NCBI GenBank assembly: GCA_028279945.1
Contig: JANQMT010000006.1
Span: 1-64,000 of the forward strand
Reading direction: 5' to 3'
DNA: 64,000 bases
Origin: JAKSCF01 sp028279945
GTDB taxonomy: Bacteria; Bacillota; Clostridia; Peptostreptococcales; JAAYPU01
Part shown: one piece after another, positions 41,522 to 50,560 of the stretch
Layout of the letters: the number at the start of each line of letters is the position of its first letter
Numbering within the stretch: position 1 is the stretch's first letter
Notes under the pieces: model-generated
What the model saw: the letters and a program-made list of their open reading frames with translations, nothing else
Told to the model about the DNA's origin: nothing
The model's database searches: none
Made by a program: the position numbers and the translations under genes

Positions 41522-42202
41522 ATGAATTATTTAGTTGTTGTAGCACATCCAGATGATGAGGTTTTAGGTGCAGGTGCCACTATGTATAAATTAGCTCAGG
41601 AAGGCTATACCGTGAATGTATGTATAATATCTGGAGAAGTGAAAGCTAGAAATCATAGGCCGGAAACAGAAAAACTTCATGAGGATGTCAATAACTCATT
41701 AAGCCTATTAGGCGTTAAAAGAGTCATTAAAGGGGAATTCCCAAATATCGAATTTAATACAGTACCTCATCTCAAATTAGTACAATTCATAGAAAAAGCA
41801 ATCAAAGAAACTGGATCAGAAGTTGTTTTTACACATCATCCGGCTGATTTAAATAATGATCACTTACATACGTCCCTAGCATGTCAAGCTGCAGTGAGAC
41901 TTTTTCAACGAAGGCCAGAAGGCAGTCCTTTAAAGGAACTACTCTTTATGGAGGTGCCTTCGGCAACTGAGTGGGCACTTAATAAAGCAATGAATCAGTT
42001 TAATCCTAATACATTTATTGAAGTAGGAGAAGAAGCTGTAGATAAGAAGATAGAAGCTTTATCAATGTATAGAGGAGTAATGAGACCATATCCACATCCA
42101 AGAAGTAATAAAGCTTTAAAAGGTCTTGCAGCATATAGAGGTGGACAAGCTGGTATGGTTTATGCTGAAAGTTTTGAAAGTGTATTTAGAAGAGGGTTTT
42201 AA
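41522..42202 (+). CDS. PIG-L/LmbE-family N-deacetylase
   Basis: This 226-aa protein has the LmbE metal-binding motif VVAHPDDEVLGAGAT (6-20) and the second His region THHPADLNNDHLHTS. The family hydrolyses N-acetyl groups from sugars using zinc. It lies before a formyltransferase and a FucNAc-type sugar locus, which suggests removal of an acetyl group from an amino sugar so that another group, such as formyl, can be added. The nearby polysaccharide context argues against the BshB or MshB thiol pathways. GAGG precedes ATG 41522. Confidence 0.85.
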   Translation: MNYLVVVAHPDDEVLGAGATMYKLAQEGYTVNVCIISGEVKARNHRPETEKLHEDVNNSLSLLGVKRVIKGEFPNIEFNTVPHLKLVQFIEKAIKETGSEVVFTHHPADLNNDHLHTSLACQAAVRLFQRRPEGSPLKELLFMEVPSATEWALNKAMNQFNPNTFIEVGEEAVDKKIEALSMYRGVMRPYPHPRSNKALKGLAAYRGGQAGMVYAESFESVFRRGF

Positions 42203-42225
42203 TTAAGTAGGTGAAGTAATTGAGC

Positions 42226-42245
42226 AGGTCTATAGACCTTTTTAA
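42226..42245 (+). terminator. short intrinsic terminator within the locus
   Basis: AGGTC (42226-42230) and GACCT (42235-42239) form a 5-bp stem with a TATA loop and a following T tract. It could lower expression of downstream genes. Confidence 0.5.
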
Positions 42246-42269
42246 TTTAAATAGAGAGGACCCATAAAC

Positions 42270-43091
42270 ATGAAGAAGAAAATTGCATTCACAACTTGTG
42301 TCCAGCTGGGTTTAAGTTGTATTGAAGAAATATATAGAATTGGCAGCAAACTAGAGCTTCTCATCACATTGAAAGATGAAAAGGCTAAGAATAAGTCAGG
42401 AAGAATTTATCTTGATAAAATTGCAGAAAGAGATAATATACCTCTACTTAAAATTAATAACATCAACGATCCAGAAGTTAGTGAAGCTCTAAGGAAGCAT
42501 GAGATTGATTGGCTTTTCATTATTGGTTGGTCACAAATTGCAAAGAAAGAAGTTCTTGAGACACCTAAGAATGGTTGCATAGGAATGCATCCAACACTTC
42601 TACCTGTTGGTAGAGGAAGAGCAGCTATTCCTTGGGCTATTATCAAAGGATTTGATGAGACTGGTGTTACCATGTTCAAGCTTGCTGAAGGCGTAGATAC
42701 TGGTGAAATTATCGGCCAAGGTGTTATTGCAGTTAATAAGAACACTACAGCGGCAGATCTTTATAAGAAGGTTGATGAGATGCATGTTGAGTTGATCTCA
42801 AAATATTGGGATGACATTGTGAATGATCGAGTAGCTCTTATAAAGCAAGATGAGTCTAAAGCTACAGAGTGGCCAGCAAGAAAACCAGAAGATGGCGAGC
42901 TTTTAAATTTAATGACCATGGATGAAGCAGATAAACTGGTTAGAGCTGTCACACGTCCATATCCAGGAGTTTTTTATAATGATGACAATAAGACCATTAG
43001 AATCTGGTCAGCGAAGACTGATAAAAATGAAGGTGAAATAAAACTAAGCGATGGGTATTTAACACCACTCGATTATGATATAGAGGGATAG
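42270..43091 (+). CDS. formyltransferase-family sugar N-formyltransferase (predicted)
   Basis: This 273-aa protein has the formyltransferase fold: IGMHPTLLPVGRGRAAIPW (about 97-115) is the substrate/folate loop and GVDTGEIIGQ contains the catalytic aspartate. The usual NxH motif reads GMH, so the family's catalytic asparagine is replaced by glycine while the His and Asp remain. It is much too sugar-locus-like to be the housekeeping Met-tRNA formyltransferase. I predict it formylates an amino sugar after deacetylation by the preceding enzyme, using N10-formyl-tetrahydrofolate. An AGAGAGGA ribosome site precedes it. It ends one base before the sugar transferase gene. Confidence 0.75.
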   Translation: MKKKIAFTTCVQLGLSCIEEIYRIGSKLELLITLKDEKAKNKSGRIYLDKIAERDNIPLLKINNINDPEVSEALRKHEIDWLFIIGWSQIAKKEVLETPKNGCIGMHPTLLPVGRGRAAIPWAIIKGFDETGVTMFKLAEGVDTGEIIGQGVIAVNKNTTAADLYKKVDEMHVELISKYWDDIVNDRVALIKQDESKATEWPARKPEDGELLNLMTMDEADKLVRAVTRPYPGVFYNDDNKTIRIWSAKTDKNEGEIKLSDGYLTPLDYDIEG

Positions 43092-43092
43092 T

Positions 43093-43713
43093 ATGCAGAA
43101 GGCAATTAAAAGGTTAATAGATATCACTCTTTCTTTAATAGTACTAATAGTATTTTTGCCTGTATGGGTTACTGTTGTAATTCTCATTAAAGTAACTTCA
43201 AAAGGACCTATTTTCTTTTTGCAAAATAGACCTGGGCAGCACAAGAAGATCTTTAAAGTATATAAGTTTAGAACAATGAAGCCAGGTTCAGAGAAGATGG
43301 TTAAGGGTCAAGAAGTTTTGAAGGATGATAACCGAATTACATCCATAGGTAAGTTCTTAAGGAGAAGTAAAATTGATGAGATCCCGCAGATTCTAAATGT
43401 ACTCAAAGGAGAAATGAGTCTTGTTGGCCCAAGACCAGAGAGAATAGCTTCTCTTGAAGAATATGATGATGAGGTTTCAAAAAGACTCAACATGAAGCCA
43501 GGTATGACTGGACTTGCCCAGGTGAGTGGTAATATTTATCTGGATCTTCAGGATAGGTATAAGTTTGATGTTTTTTATGTGGAACATTACAGTTTATGGC
43601 TAGATATAAAGATTATCTTTAGAACAGTTGGTGTAGTATTGTTTGGTGAAGACAGATATGTAGACAATTGTTTAGTTGAATTAAATTCTGCTCAGAGAGG
43701 TACATCAATATGA
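43093..43713 (+). CDS. undecaprenyl-phosphate sugar-1-phosphate transferase (CapM/PglC-like)
   Basis: This 206-aa protein is a monotopic bacterial sugar transferase with one hydrophobic N-terminal segment (about 10-32), the KVYKFRTMKPGSE loop and the catalytic-type LRRSKIDEIPQILNVLKGEMSLVGPRPE motif. It initiates the repeat unit by moving a sugar 1-phosphate from a UDP-sugar to undecaprenyl phosphate. The neighbouring CapD- and CapN-like genes point to D-FucNAc-1-P as donor, as in S. aureus CapM. It overlaps the next epimerase gene by 4 bp (ATGA). Confidence 0.9.
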   Translation: MQKAIKRLIDITLSLIVLIVFLPVWVTVVILIKVTSKGPIFFLQNRPGQHKKIFKVYKFRTMKPGSEKMVKGQEVLKDDNRITSIGKFLRRSKIDEIPQILNVLKGEMSLVGPRPERIASLEEYDDEVSKRLNMKPGMTGLAQVSGNIYLDLQDRYKFDVFYVEHYSLWLDIKIIFRTVGVVLFGEDRYVDNCLVELNSAQRGTSI

Positions 43714-44576
43714 AAAGAATTCTAATAACTGGAGTAGGAAGTTACATAGGTACTTCATTTGAGAATTGGCTTTGCCAGTGGCCTGAGAAGTATAAAGTGG
43801 AGACTATTATTGTACGTGGTGATGAGTGGAAAAATGGAGACTTTGGCACATATGACTCTATTTTTCATGTTGCAGGTATAGCTCATGTGGATGCCAAAGC
43901 TGAAATGGAAGAGGTCTATTATCAAGTAAATAGAGATCTAACAATAGAGGTGGCAAAGAAAGCTAAAGCTGATGGTGTTAAACAGTTTATTTTTATGAGC
44001 AGTATTATTGTCTACGGTGATAGTAGTGAGATAGGAAAGAAAAGAGTTATTACAAAAGACACTGTACCTACGCCAGCGAATTTCTATGGAAATAGTAAGC
44101 TTACTGCTGAGCAGGGAATTATCCCTTTAGAATCTGAAAAATTCAAAGTTGCTATATTGAGACCGCCAATGATTTATGGTAAAGGATCAAGAGGGAATTA
44201 TCCTAAATTGGCTAAATTGGCTCAAGAGATTCCTGTTTTCCCGGATATTGAAAATGAACGCAGTATGCTTCATGTTGACAATCTGTGCGAATTTGTTCGT
44301 TTGGCAATTGATAATGAAGACTCAGGAATATTTTTCCCTCAGAATAAAGAGTTTGTGAGAACCAGTGAAATGGTTTATTTGATAGGTGAAGTTTATGGCA
44401 AAAATATTAAACTCACCAAACTATTTAATCCTACAATAAGAGTTTTAGCAAGGAAGATAGGATTAATAAATAAGGTATTTGGTAATTTGGTTTATGAGAA
44501 GTCTATGAGTGACTACGATAAGGCGAATTATCGAATAAGATCATTTGAAGAATCTATAGAGTTGACGGAGAAATAA
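43710..44576 (+). CDS. NAD-dependent epimerase/reductase (CapN-like)
   Basis: This 288-aa short-chain epimerase/dehydratase family protein has a GVGSYIG nucleotide motif near the N-terminus and the catalytic YGNSK (Tyr and Lys). It matches the CapN/WbpV-type reductases, which reduce the 4-keto sugar made by a CapD-type enzyme to UDP-D-FucNAc. Overlap with the sugar transferase gene supports a shared sugar. The exact stereochemistry of the product cannot be read from the sequence. Confidence 0.82.
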   Translation: MKRILITGVGSYIGTSFENWLCQWPEKYKVETIIVRGDEWKNGDFGTYDSIFHVAGIAHVDAKAEMEEVYYQVNRDLTIEVAKKAKADGVKQFIFMSSIIVYGDSSEIGKKRVITKDTVPTPANFYGNSKLTAEQGIIPLESEKFKVAILRPPMIYGKGSRGNYPKLAKLAQEIPVFPDIENERSMLHVDNLCEFVRLAIDNEDSGIFFPQNKEFVRTSEMVYLIGEVYGKNIKLTKLFNPTIRVLARKIGLINKVFGNLVYEKSMSDYDKANYRIRSFEESIELTEK

Positions 44577-44597
44577 TTAGGAAGGGTGGATAAAAGC

Positions 44598-45830
44598 TTG
44601 AAAAAACACATATTAGTAATCGCGCAATATTTCTACCCTGAGCAGTTCCGTATCAATGATATATGTACTGAGTGGGTGAAGAGAGGATACAAAGTAACGG
44701 TAGTTACGGGCATTCCAAACTACCCTCAAGGCAAATATTATGATGGGTATGGGCTCTTCAAGAAAAGAAAAGAAACCTATAATGGTATGGATATCATAAG
44801 AATCCCTCTCATTCCAAGAGGAAACAATACAATTATGTTAGCTCTTAATTATTTGTCATTTGTTGTGTCAGGGTTCTTTTGGAAGGCATTTACAAAGATT
44901 AAAGCTGATTATGTATTTATATTTGAAGTGTCACCAATGACACAAGCACTTCCTGGTGTTTGGTATGCAAAGAAGAGGAAGATTCCATGTTACCTATATG
45001 TTCAAGACCTATGGCCAGAGAATGTTAAAATTATTACTGGAATAACAAATAAGAGTTTTATCGGTACTATTGGTAAAATGGTGGATTACATATATAGGGG
45101 ATGTACTATGATATTTACAACGTCAGAGAGTTATATTCAGTCTATACATGACCGAGGTGTTCCGCTTAACAAAATTGAGTACTGGCCACAGTACGCCGAA
45201 GATTTCTATGTCCATCTTGAAGAATATGATATTGATGAGATATCAAAGGATAATTCATTCAATGTTATTTTTGCAGGTAATATTGGGTTTTCTCAGGGAT
45301 TAGATGTTTTACCTGAAGCAGCTGAGATTATACAAACAAGATTTGACAAAAAGATAAGATTCAACATCGTTGGAGATGGCAGATATAAAAATGAACTTGT
45401 AAACAAAGTAAATTCAAAAGGGTTAAATGACATGTTTAATTTTATTCCAAACCAACCGGCAACTAGAATACCGGAGTTTATGGCTGCTAGTGATGTTGCC
45501 TTTCTTAGTTTGACGGATAGCCCCTTATTTGCAATGACTATACCGGCTAAGCTTCAATCTTATATGGCTTGTGGAATTCCAAACATTGCATCTGCAACTG
45601 GTGAAACAGCAAAGATTATCAAGGAATCTAATTCGGGTTTATGTGGGAGACCAGGGAATGCAGAAGAGCTTGCTGATAACATAATTAATCTAGCGAGCAA
45701 GTCAAAAGAAGAGCTTATGCAATTAGGGGATAATGCTCGGAAGTATTATGAAGAAAACTTTAATAAACAAGCCCTATTAAATAGAATGGATCTTCATTTT
45801 GGACATAGAGCAGCATTGGAGGATAAATAA
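44598..45830 (+). CDS. GT4 glycosyltransferase (CapL/WbuB-like, L-FucNAc candidate)
   Basis: This 410-aa GT-B enzyme has the GT4 C-terminal motif IFAGNIGFSQGLDV and the EX7E-like region MAASDVAFLSL then IPAKLQSYMACG. The N-terminal segment (HILVIAQYFYPEQFRINDIC, VTGIPNYPQG) is characteristic of the WbuB/CapL group. Those enzymes occur with the FnlABC/CapEFG L-FucNAc pathway, which is encoded directly downstream, so transfer of L-FucNAc onto the lipid-linked first sugar is predicted. The start is uncertain: TTG 44598 is spaced 11 bp from GGAAGGG, while GTG 44586 overlaps that site. The stop overlaps the next start by one base. Confidence 0.85.
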   Translation: MKKHILVIAQYFYPEQFRINDICTEWVKRGYKVTVVTGIPNYPQGKYYDGYGLFKKRKETYNGMDIIRIPLIPRGNNTIMLALNYLSFVVSGFFWKAFTKIKADYVFIFEVSPMTQALPGVWYAKKRKIPCYLYVQDLWPENVKIITGITNKSFIGTIGKMVDYIYRGCTMIFTTSESYIQSIHDRGVPLNKIEYWPQYAEDFYVHLEEYDIDEISKDNSFNVIFAGNIGFSQGLDVLPEAAEIIQTRFDKKIRFNIVGDGRYKNELVNKVNSKGLNDMFNFIPNQPATRIPEFMAASDVAFLSLTDSPLFAMTIPAKLQSYMACGIPNIASATGETAKIIKESNSGLCGRPGNAEELADNIINLASKSKEELMQLGDNARKYYEENFNKQALLNRMDLHFGHRAALEDK

Positions 45831-46885
45831 TGTTTAAGGACAAAACTTTGTTAATAACAGGTGGAACCGGATCTTTTGGAAATGCAGTTATGAAAAAATT
45901 TCTAGATACAGATATTAAAGAAATCCGGATTTTTTCTCGTGATGAGAAGAAACAGGATGATATGAGAAAACTCTATAAGAACGATAAATTAAAGTTTTAT
46001 ATAGGAGATGTTAGGGATCTTTCTAGTATTAAAAACGCAATGTATGGAGTAGATTATATCTTTCATGCGGCTGCTCTTAAGCAAGTACCATCTTGCGAGT
46101 TTTTTCCATTAGAGGCAGTAAAGACGAATGTATTAGGAACTGATAATGTCCTTACTGGGGCAATTGAGATGGGCGTTAAAAAAGTTATTTGTCTTTCTAC
46201 AGATAAAGCTGCTTATCCGATTAACGCTATGGGAATATCCAAAGCTATGATGGAAAAAGTGTTTGTTGCAAAAGCAAAGACTATAGATCCTGAAAGAACA
46301 CTTATCTGCGGTACAAGATATGGCAACGTGATGGTATCTAGAGGGTCTGTAGTACCTTTGTTTATTGAGCAAATAAAAAGAGGACAACCTTTGACGGTAA
46401 CAGACCCAAATATGACAAGATTTCTTATGAGTTTAGAAGAAGCTGTTGAACTTGTTGTGTTTGCATTTAAAAATGCAGAAGCCGGAGATATTATGGTGCA
46501 AAAATCGCCTGCATCTACTATTGGTGATTTGGCTCAAGCAGTTAAGGAATTGTTTAATGCAGAGAATGAAATCAAGATTATTGGCACACGTCACGGAGAG
46601 AAACGATATGAGACCCTTCTTACTAAAGAAGAATACGTAGTAGCAGAAGATATGAGCGGGTTCTTTAGAGTGCCAGCAGATAATAGAGAACTTAACTATG
46701 ATAAATATTTTATAGAAGGAGATTATAAACTATCTTCTGAGGACGAGTATAACTCTGATAATACAGAAAGACTTAATATAGAACAGATAAAAGAAAAACT
46801 GATATCACTTGACTATGTCAGAAAGAAGTTGATAGATATGGCTGTTATTGATGAAGTGGCTGCTACTACTGACGTGACTAAATAA
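45830..46885 (+). CDS. fnlA: UDP-GlcNAc C5/C3 epimerase-4,6-dehydratase, CapE/FnlA-like
   Basis: This 351-aa short-chain dehydrogenase family enzyme has the TGGTGSFG NAD motif (10-17) and the MGISKAMMEK catalytic segment, where Met replaces the usual Tyr of YxxxK as in the CapE/FnlA subgroup. It converts UDP-GlcNAc toward the L-talo/L-fuco 4-keto intermediates, step one of UDP-L-FucNAc synthesis. The next two genes encode steps two and three, so the pathway is complete. Symbols capE and fnlA are both used for this function in different hosts. Confidence 0.9.
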   Translation: MFKDKTLLITGGTGSFGNAVMKKFLDTDIKEIRIFSRDEKKQDDMRKLYKNDKLKFYIGDVRDLSSIKNAMYGVDYIFHAAALKQVPSCEFFPLEAVKTNVLGTDNVLTGAIEMGVKKVICLSTDKAAYPINAMGISKAMMEKVFVAKAKTIDPERTLICGTRYGNVMVSRGSVVPLFIEQIKRGQPLTVTDPNMTRFLMSLEEAVELVVFAFKNAEAGDIMVQKSPASTIGDLAQAVKELFNAENEIKIIGTRHGEKRYETLLTKEEYVVAEDMSGFFRVPADNRELNYDKYFIEGDYKLSSEDEYNSDNTERLNIEQIKEKLISLDYVRKKLIDMAVIDEVAATTDVTK

Positions 46886-46913
46886 GTAAAAAGTGGAAAG
46901 GCTGAAATAAATA

Positions 46914-48071
46914 ATGAAGATACTTGTTACAGGAGCGAAGGGTTTCGTAGGTAGAAACCTTATAGCTGAACTCAAAAACAAAGGACTTAAAGATATATAT
47001 GAATTTGATATAGATACAGATAAAGCCTTACTAGACAGATATACAAAAGAATGTCAGTTTGTATTTCATCTTGCTGGTGTAAATCGACCTACAAATGAGA
47101 AAGAGTTTATGGAAGGAAATTTTGGTTTCACTTCAGAGCTGATAACTTTACTTAAAAAGCATAATAATAAGACATCTGTGCTTATAACATCTTCTATTCA
47201 AGCAGAACTAAATAACAGTTATGGTAAAAGTAAAAAGGCAGGAGAAGATTTATTATTTAATTATAGTAAAGAAACTGGTGCAAAGGTTTACATCTATAGA
47301 TTACCTAATTTATTTGGTAAATGGAGTAGACCAAATTACAATACTGTTGTAGCAACATTTTGTTACAATATAGCAAGAAATTTAGATATACAAATTAATA
47401 ATCCTGATGCAGATTTATGTCTTTGCTATATAGATGATGTAATAAAAGAATTTATAAATGCATTAGAAGGAAACCCAACAAAAAAAGAGAATTACTGTAT
47501 AGTTCCTAAATCTTATTATATAAAACTTGGGGAATTAGCAGAGAAAATAAAAAGCTTTAAAGATAACAGAAAAGACTTAAGTATTTCAGATATGAAGAAT
47601 GAAATCACTAAGAAGCTGTATAGTACATATTTAAGTTTCTTACCAGAAGATGACTTTGCATATGATCTTAAAATGAATGTAGATCATAGAGGATCTTTTA
47701 CAGAATTTATTAGAACAATTGAAAGAGGTCAAGTATCTATAAATATATCAAAGCCAGGAATTACAAAAGGTAATCACTGGCATCATACAAAAAATGAAAA
47801 GTTCTTGGTGGTTAGTGGAGAAGGACTTATTAGATTTAGGAGAATAGATAAAAATGAAATAATTGAGTATAGAGTAAGTGGAGATAAATTACAAGTAGTT
47901 GACATACCTACCGGATATACCCACTCCATAGTTAATGTTGGAGAAAAAGATCTTGTAACGGTTATATGGGCTAATGAAATATTTAACCCTAAAGAGCCAG
48001 ATACTTTTTATATGGAGGTTGTTGAGAATGACAAGATTAAAAGTTATGACTATTATAGGTACTCGTCCTGA
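46914..48071 (+). CDS. fnlB: bifunctional 4-reductase/cupin epimerase, CapF/FnlB-like
   Basis: This 385-aa protein has an N-terminal NAD(P)-binding reductase domain (ILVTGAKGFVGRNL; catalytic YGKSKKAGE) and a C-terminal cupin domain (about 270-380) with the metal-binding HWHHTKNEKFLVVSGEG segment. CapF of S. aureus has the same fusion and makes UDP-2-acetamido-2,6-dideoxy-L-talose. All expected motifs are intact. A GGAAAGG site precedes the start, and the 3' end overlaps the next gene by 44 bp. Confidence 0.9.
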   Translation: MKILVTGAKGFVGRNLIAELKNKGLKDIYEFDIDTDKALLDRYTKECQFVFHLAGVNRPTNEKEFMEGNFGFTSELITLLKKHNNKTSVLITSSIQAELNNSYGKSKKAGEDLLFNYSKETGAKVYIYRLPNLFGKWSRPNYNTVVATFCYNIARNLDIQINNPDADLCLCYIDDVIKEFINALEGNPTKKENYCIVPKSYYIKLGELAEKIKSFKDNRKDLSISDMKNEITKKLYSTYLSFLPEDDFAYDLKMNVDHRGSFTEFIRTIERGQVSINISKPGITKGNHWHHTKNEKFLVVSGEGLIRFRRIDKNEIIEYRVSGDKLQVVDIPTGYTHSIVNVGEKDLVTVIWANEIFNPKEPDTFYMEVVENDKIKSYDYYRYSS

Positions 48072-49152
48072 AATTATAAGATTATCAGCTGTTATTAATA
48101 AACTAGACTTATCAGAAGCAGTTGAGCATGTTCTTGTACATACAGGCCAAAATTACGATTATGAGTTAAATGAAGTGTTTTTTAAAGATTTTAATTTAAG
48201 AAAACCAGATTATTTTCTTAATGCTGCCACTAGAAAAGCAGTAGAGACAATAGGTAATATTCTTATTAACATAGACCCTATTTTGGAAAAAGTAAAACCA
48301 GATGCTTTCTTGGTACTTGGAGATACTAATAGTTGCCTATGCGCTATAGCAGCTAAGAGAAGGCATATACCTATATTCCACATGGAAGCAGGTAACAGAT
48401 GTTTTGATCAACGAGTACCTGAAGAAACTAATAGAAAAATTGTAGATCACATTGCAGATATTAATTTAACTTATAGTGATATAGCTAGAGAGTATCTATT
48501 AAGAGAAGGTCTTCCGGCAGATCAAGTAATAAAAACAGGTAGTCCAATGTTTGAGGTTCTATATTCCAGTAAAGATGATATTAAAAAATCAGATGTGCTT
48601 AAAAGATTAGATTTAATAGAAGAACAATATTTTGTAGTATCAGCTCATAGAGAAGAGAACATTAATTCAGAAGTGAACTTTTTAGATTTAGTCGAGAGTT
48701 TAAATGCAATAGCTGAAAAATACAAAATTCCTGTAATAATGAGTACACATCCTAGGACTAGAAAAATGATTGAAGATAAAGGAGTAGAATTTAATCCACT
48801 TATACAAACTATGAAACCACTTGGATTTAATGATTATGTAAAACTTCAAATAAAAGCTAAAGCTGTACTTAGTGACAGTGGCACAATTAGTGAAGAATCA
48901 TCTATTCTTGGATTTAAAGCACTTAATATCAGACAAGCACATGAAAGACCTGAAGCGATGGAAGAAGCATCAGTTATGATGGTAGGGCTTAAGAAAGAAA
49001 GAATCCTTCAGGGGCTTGAAGTGTTAGAAACTCAAGAGAAAAATACATTAAGATTGGTAGCAGATTATAGTATGCTAAATGTATCTGATAAAGTGCTGAG
49101 GATTATTTTATCTTATACAGATTATGTAAATAGAGTGGTTTGGGGGAAATAG
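48028..49152 (+). CDS. fnlC: UDP-N-acetylglucosamine 2-epimerase family, CapG/FnlC-like
   Basis: This 374-aa GT-B-fold 2-epimerase has the MTIIGTRPEIIRL N-terminus, VLVHTGQNYDYELN, GDTNSCL and SDSGTISEESS motifs typical of the WecB family. With CapE- and CapF-like genes upstream it should complete UDP-L-FucNAc by C2 epimerisation. ATG 48028 is preceded by GGAGG (48014-48018). The apparent longer frame upstream is inside the cupin domain of the previous gene. Confidence 0.9.
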   Translation: MTRLKVMTIIGTRPEIIRLSAVINKLDLSEAVEHVLVHTGQNYDYELNEVFFKDFNLRKPDYFLNAATRKAVETIGNILINIDPILEKVKPDAFLVLGDTNSCLCAIAAKRRHIPIFHMEAGNRCFDQRVPEETNRKIVDHIADINLTYSDIAREYLLREGLPADQVIKTGSPMFEVLYSSKDDIKKSDVLKRLDLIEEQYFVVSAHREENINSEVNFLDLVESLNAIAEKYKIPVIMSTHPRTRKMIEDKGVEFNPLIQTMKPLGFNDYVKLQIKAKAVLSDSGTISEESSILGFKALNIRQAHERPEAMEEASVMMVGLKKERILQGLEVLETQEKNTLRLVADYSMLNVSDKVLRIILSYTDYVNRVVWGK

Positions 49153-49155
49153 CAA

Positions 49156-50547
49156 TTGAACGTATTGTTTATACAAGGAAATAAATTTAAATATAATAAT
49201 ACAATTTATGAATTAGACGATATGTTTAGTGCTCACTTATTTGAAGAATGCAATGAGATAGCTGAACAATACGATGCTGAAATATGGGTTGTTAATGAAG
49301 TGTTTTTAAATCGAGTGCTACCATATAAAGCAATAGAACTCTTTTTATCTGGATTTGATATAAAAATCATTAAGCTTGAAAATCCTGATCATAGACTAGT
49401 ACCACTGATTTTAGATTTCGCAGAGAATAAAAGAATTACAGTAAAAGGAACCCCTTATTTTTATAAGATGAAAAATGTGTTAGGTGGTCAAATTAATTTA
49501 ATGCTATCATCGATTTATTTGATTTTTAAAATGATAAAAATCCCTCATACATCAGAAACCAGTTCTAACAAAGAAAAAATATCTTTAATACGAACTCCTG
49601 CATCTAAGAAAAAGCTTGCTTTTTTAAATGACATTGATTTTAGATATGAAGGTTTTAATGATAAGAATTCTGTTTATAATTGTTTCAGCAAAAGTAAAAG
49701 AGTATATTGGGTTGCAAAATCCTGGATAACTTCTTACAAAGAAATGAAAAAGTATAGTAATTATATACAAAATATCATTGGGTCTTATAGCTCAGCCAAT
49801 GCTTATAAATATTATGGTAAAAGAGTTGTACATACTGTTTTATACTCAATAATTATTGGTAAATTTTTTGCTAATAATGTAGGTAAGAAATTCTACACAG
49901 GAAATAACTTAGACCGATTTGCTTTAATAGAAGAAAAAACTGCAAGAAAATATAATATTGTTACTGTTTGTATACCACATGGGTTAGAGTACGGATTTAA
50001 ATTTCCACATTGTTTCATTGGAGACGAGTTTTATACAACTAGTTTTAATGCTTCAGTGCATCTTAATAAATTATATAATACGACGAAGTTTATTTACAGT
50101 CAGGACATAGCTTCAAATATGTTCTCAGTGAATTGTGAAAATAAGAAAAGTGTGAGAAATATTATATTTTTTACAGAACCGAGAGAAGTTGAAGTAAATT
50201 TCAAAATTATAGAAGAATTAATTCCTCTACTCAACTCTAAGAAGCTCCAATTGTTTATTAAGCTACATCCAAAAGACAAGAAATTGGATTATGAAAAGTA
50301 TTCAGAAGATATAAAGTTTATTGATTACTTTAATGCATCCGTAACAGAGAATATATGCATTTCAAGGAAATCTACAACTTTATTAGAAGCTGTCTACAAC
50401 AATTCAGATGCTGCTGCGATTTTGATAAACAAGAAGGATAAAGTAATATTTAATACCTTCCCGTCTTTACAAGACAAAAGAATAAGAGCATTCAATTCGG
50501 TGGATAAATTATATGAATGGATTTTAGAAAAGACAAAAATAAATTAG
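49156..50547 (+). CDS. sialyltransferase-like GT-B glycosyltransferase
   Basis: I do not recognise a named family with certainty for this 463-aa soluble protein. The C-terminal half contains LFIKLHPKDKKLDYEK and ISRKSTTLLEAVY, which resemble the HP and S-S/T motifs of bacterial sialyl- and polysialyltransferases. The N-terminal half is Rossmann-like. Immediately after it come a CMP-ulosonate synthetase-like gene and an aldolase, so a CMP-sugar-using transferase is the natural partner. The start is TTG 49156 after a GGGGGAAA site, only 3 bp after the previous stop. The acceptor is unknown. Confidence 0.65.
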   Translation: MNVLFIQGNKFKYNNTIYELDDMFSAHLFEECNEIAEQYDAEIWVVNEVFLNRVLPYKAIELFLSGFDIKIIKLENPDHRLVPLILDFAENKRITVKGTPYFYKMKNVLGGQINLMLSSIYLIFKMIKIPHTSETSSNKEKISLIRTPASKKKLAFLNDIDFRYEGFNDKNSVYNCFSKSKRVYWVAKSWITSYKEMKKYSNYIQNIIGSYSSANAYKYYGKRVVHTVLYSIIIGKFFANNVGKKFYTGNNLDRFALIEEKTARKYNIVTVCIPHGLEYGFKFPHCFIGDEFYTTSFNASVHLNKLYNTTKFIYSQDIASNMFSVNCENKKSVRNIIFFTEPREVEVNFKIIEELIPLLNSKKLQLFIKLHPKDKKLDYEKYSEDIKFIDYFNASVTENICISRKSTTLLEAVYNNSDAAAILINKKDKVIFNTFPSLQDKRIRAFNSVDKLYEWILEKTKIN

Positions 50548-50560
50548 GAGGTTTTGACAA

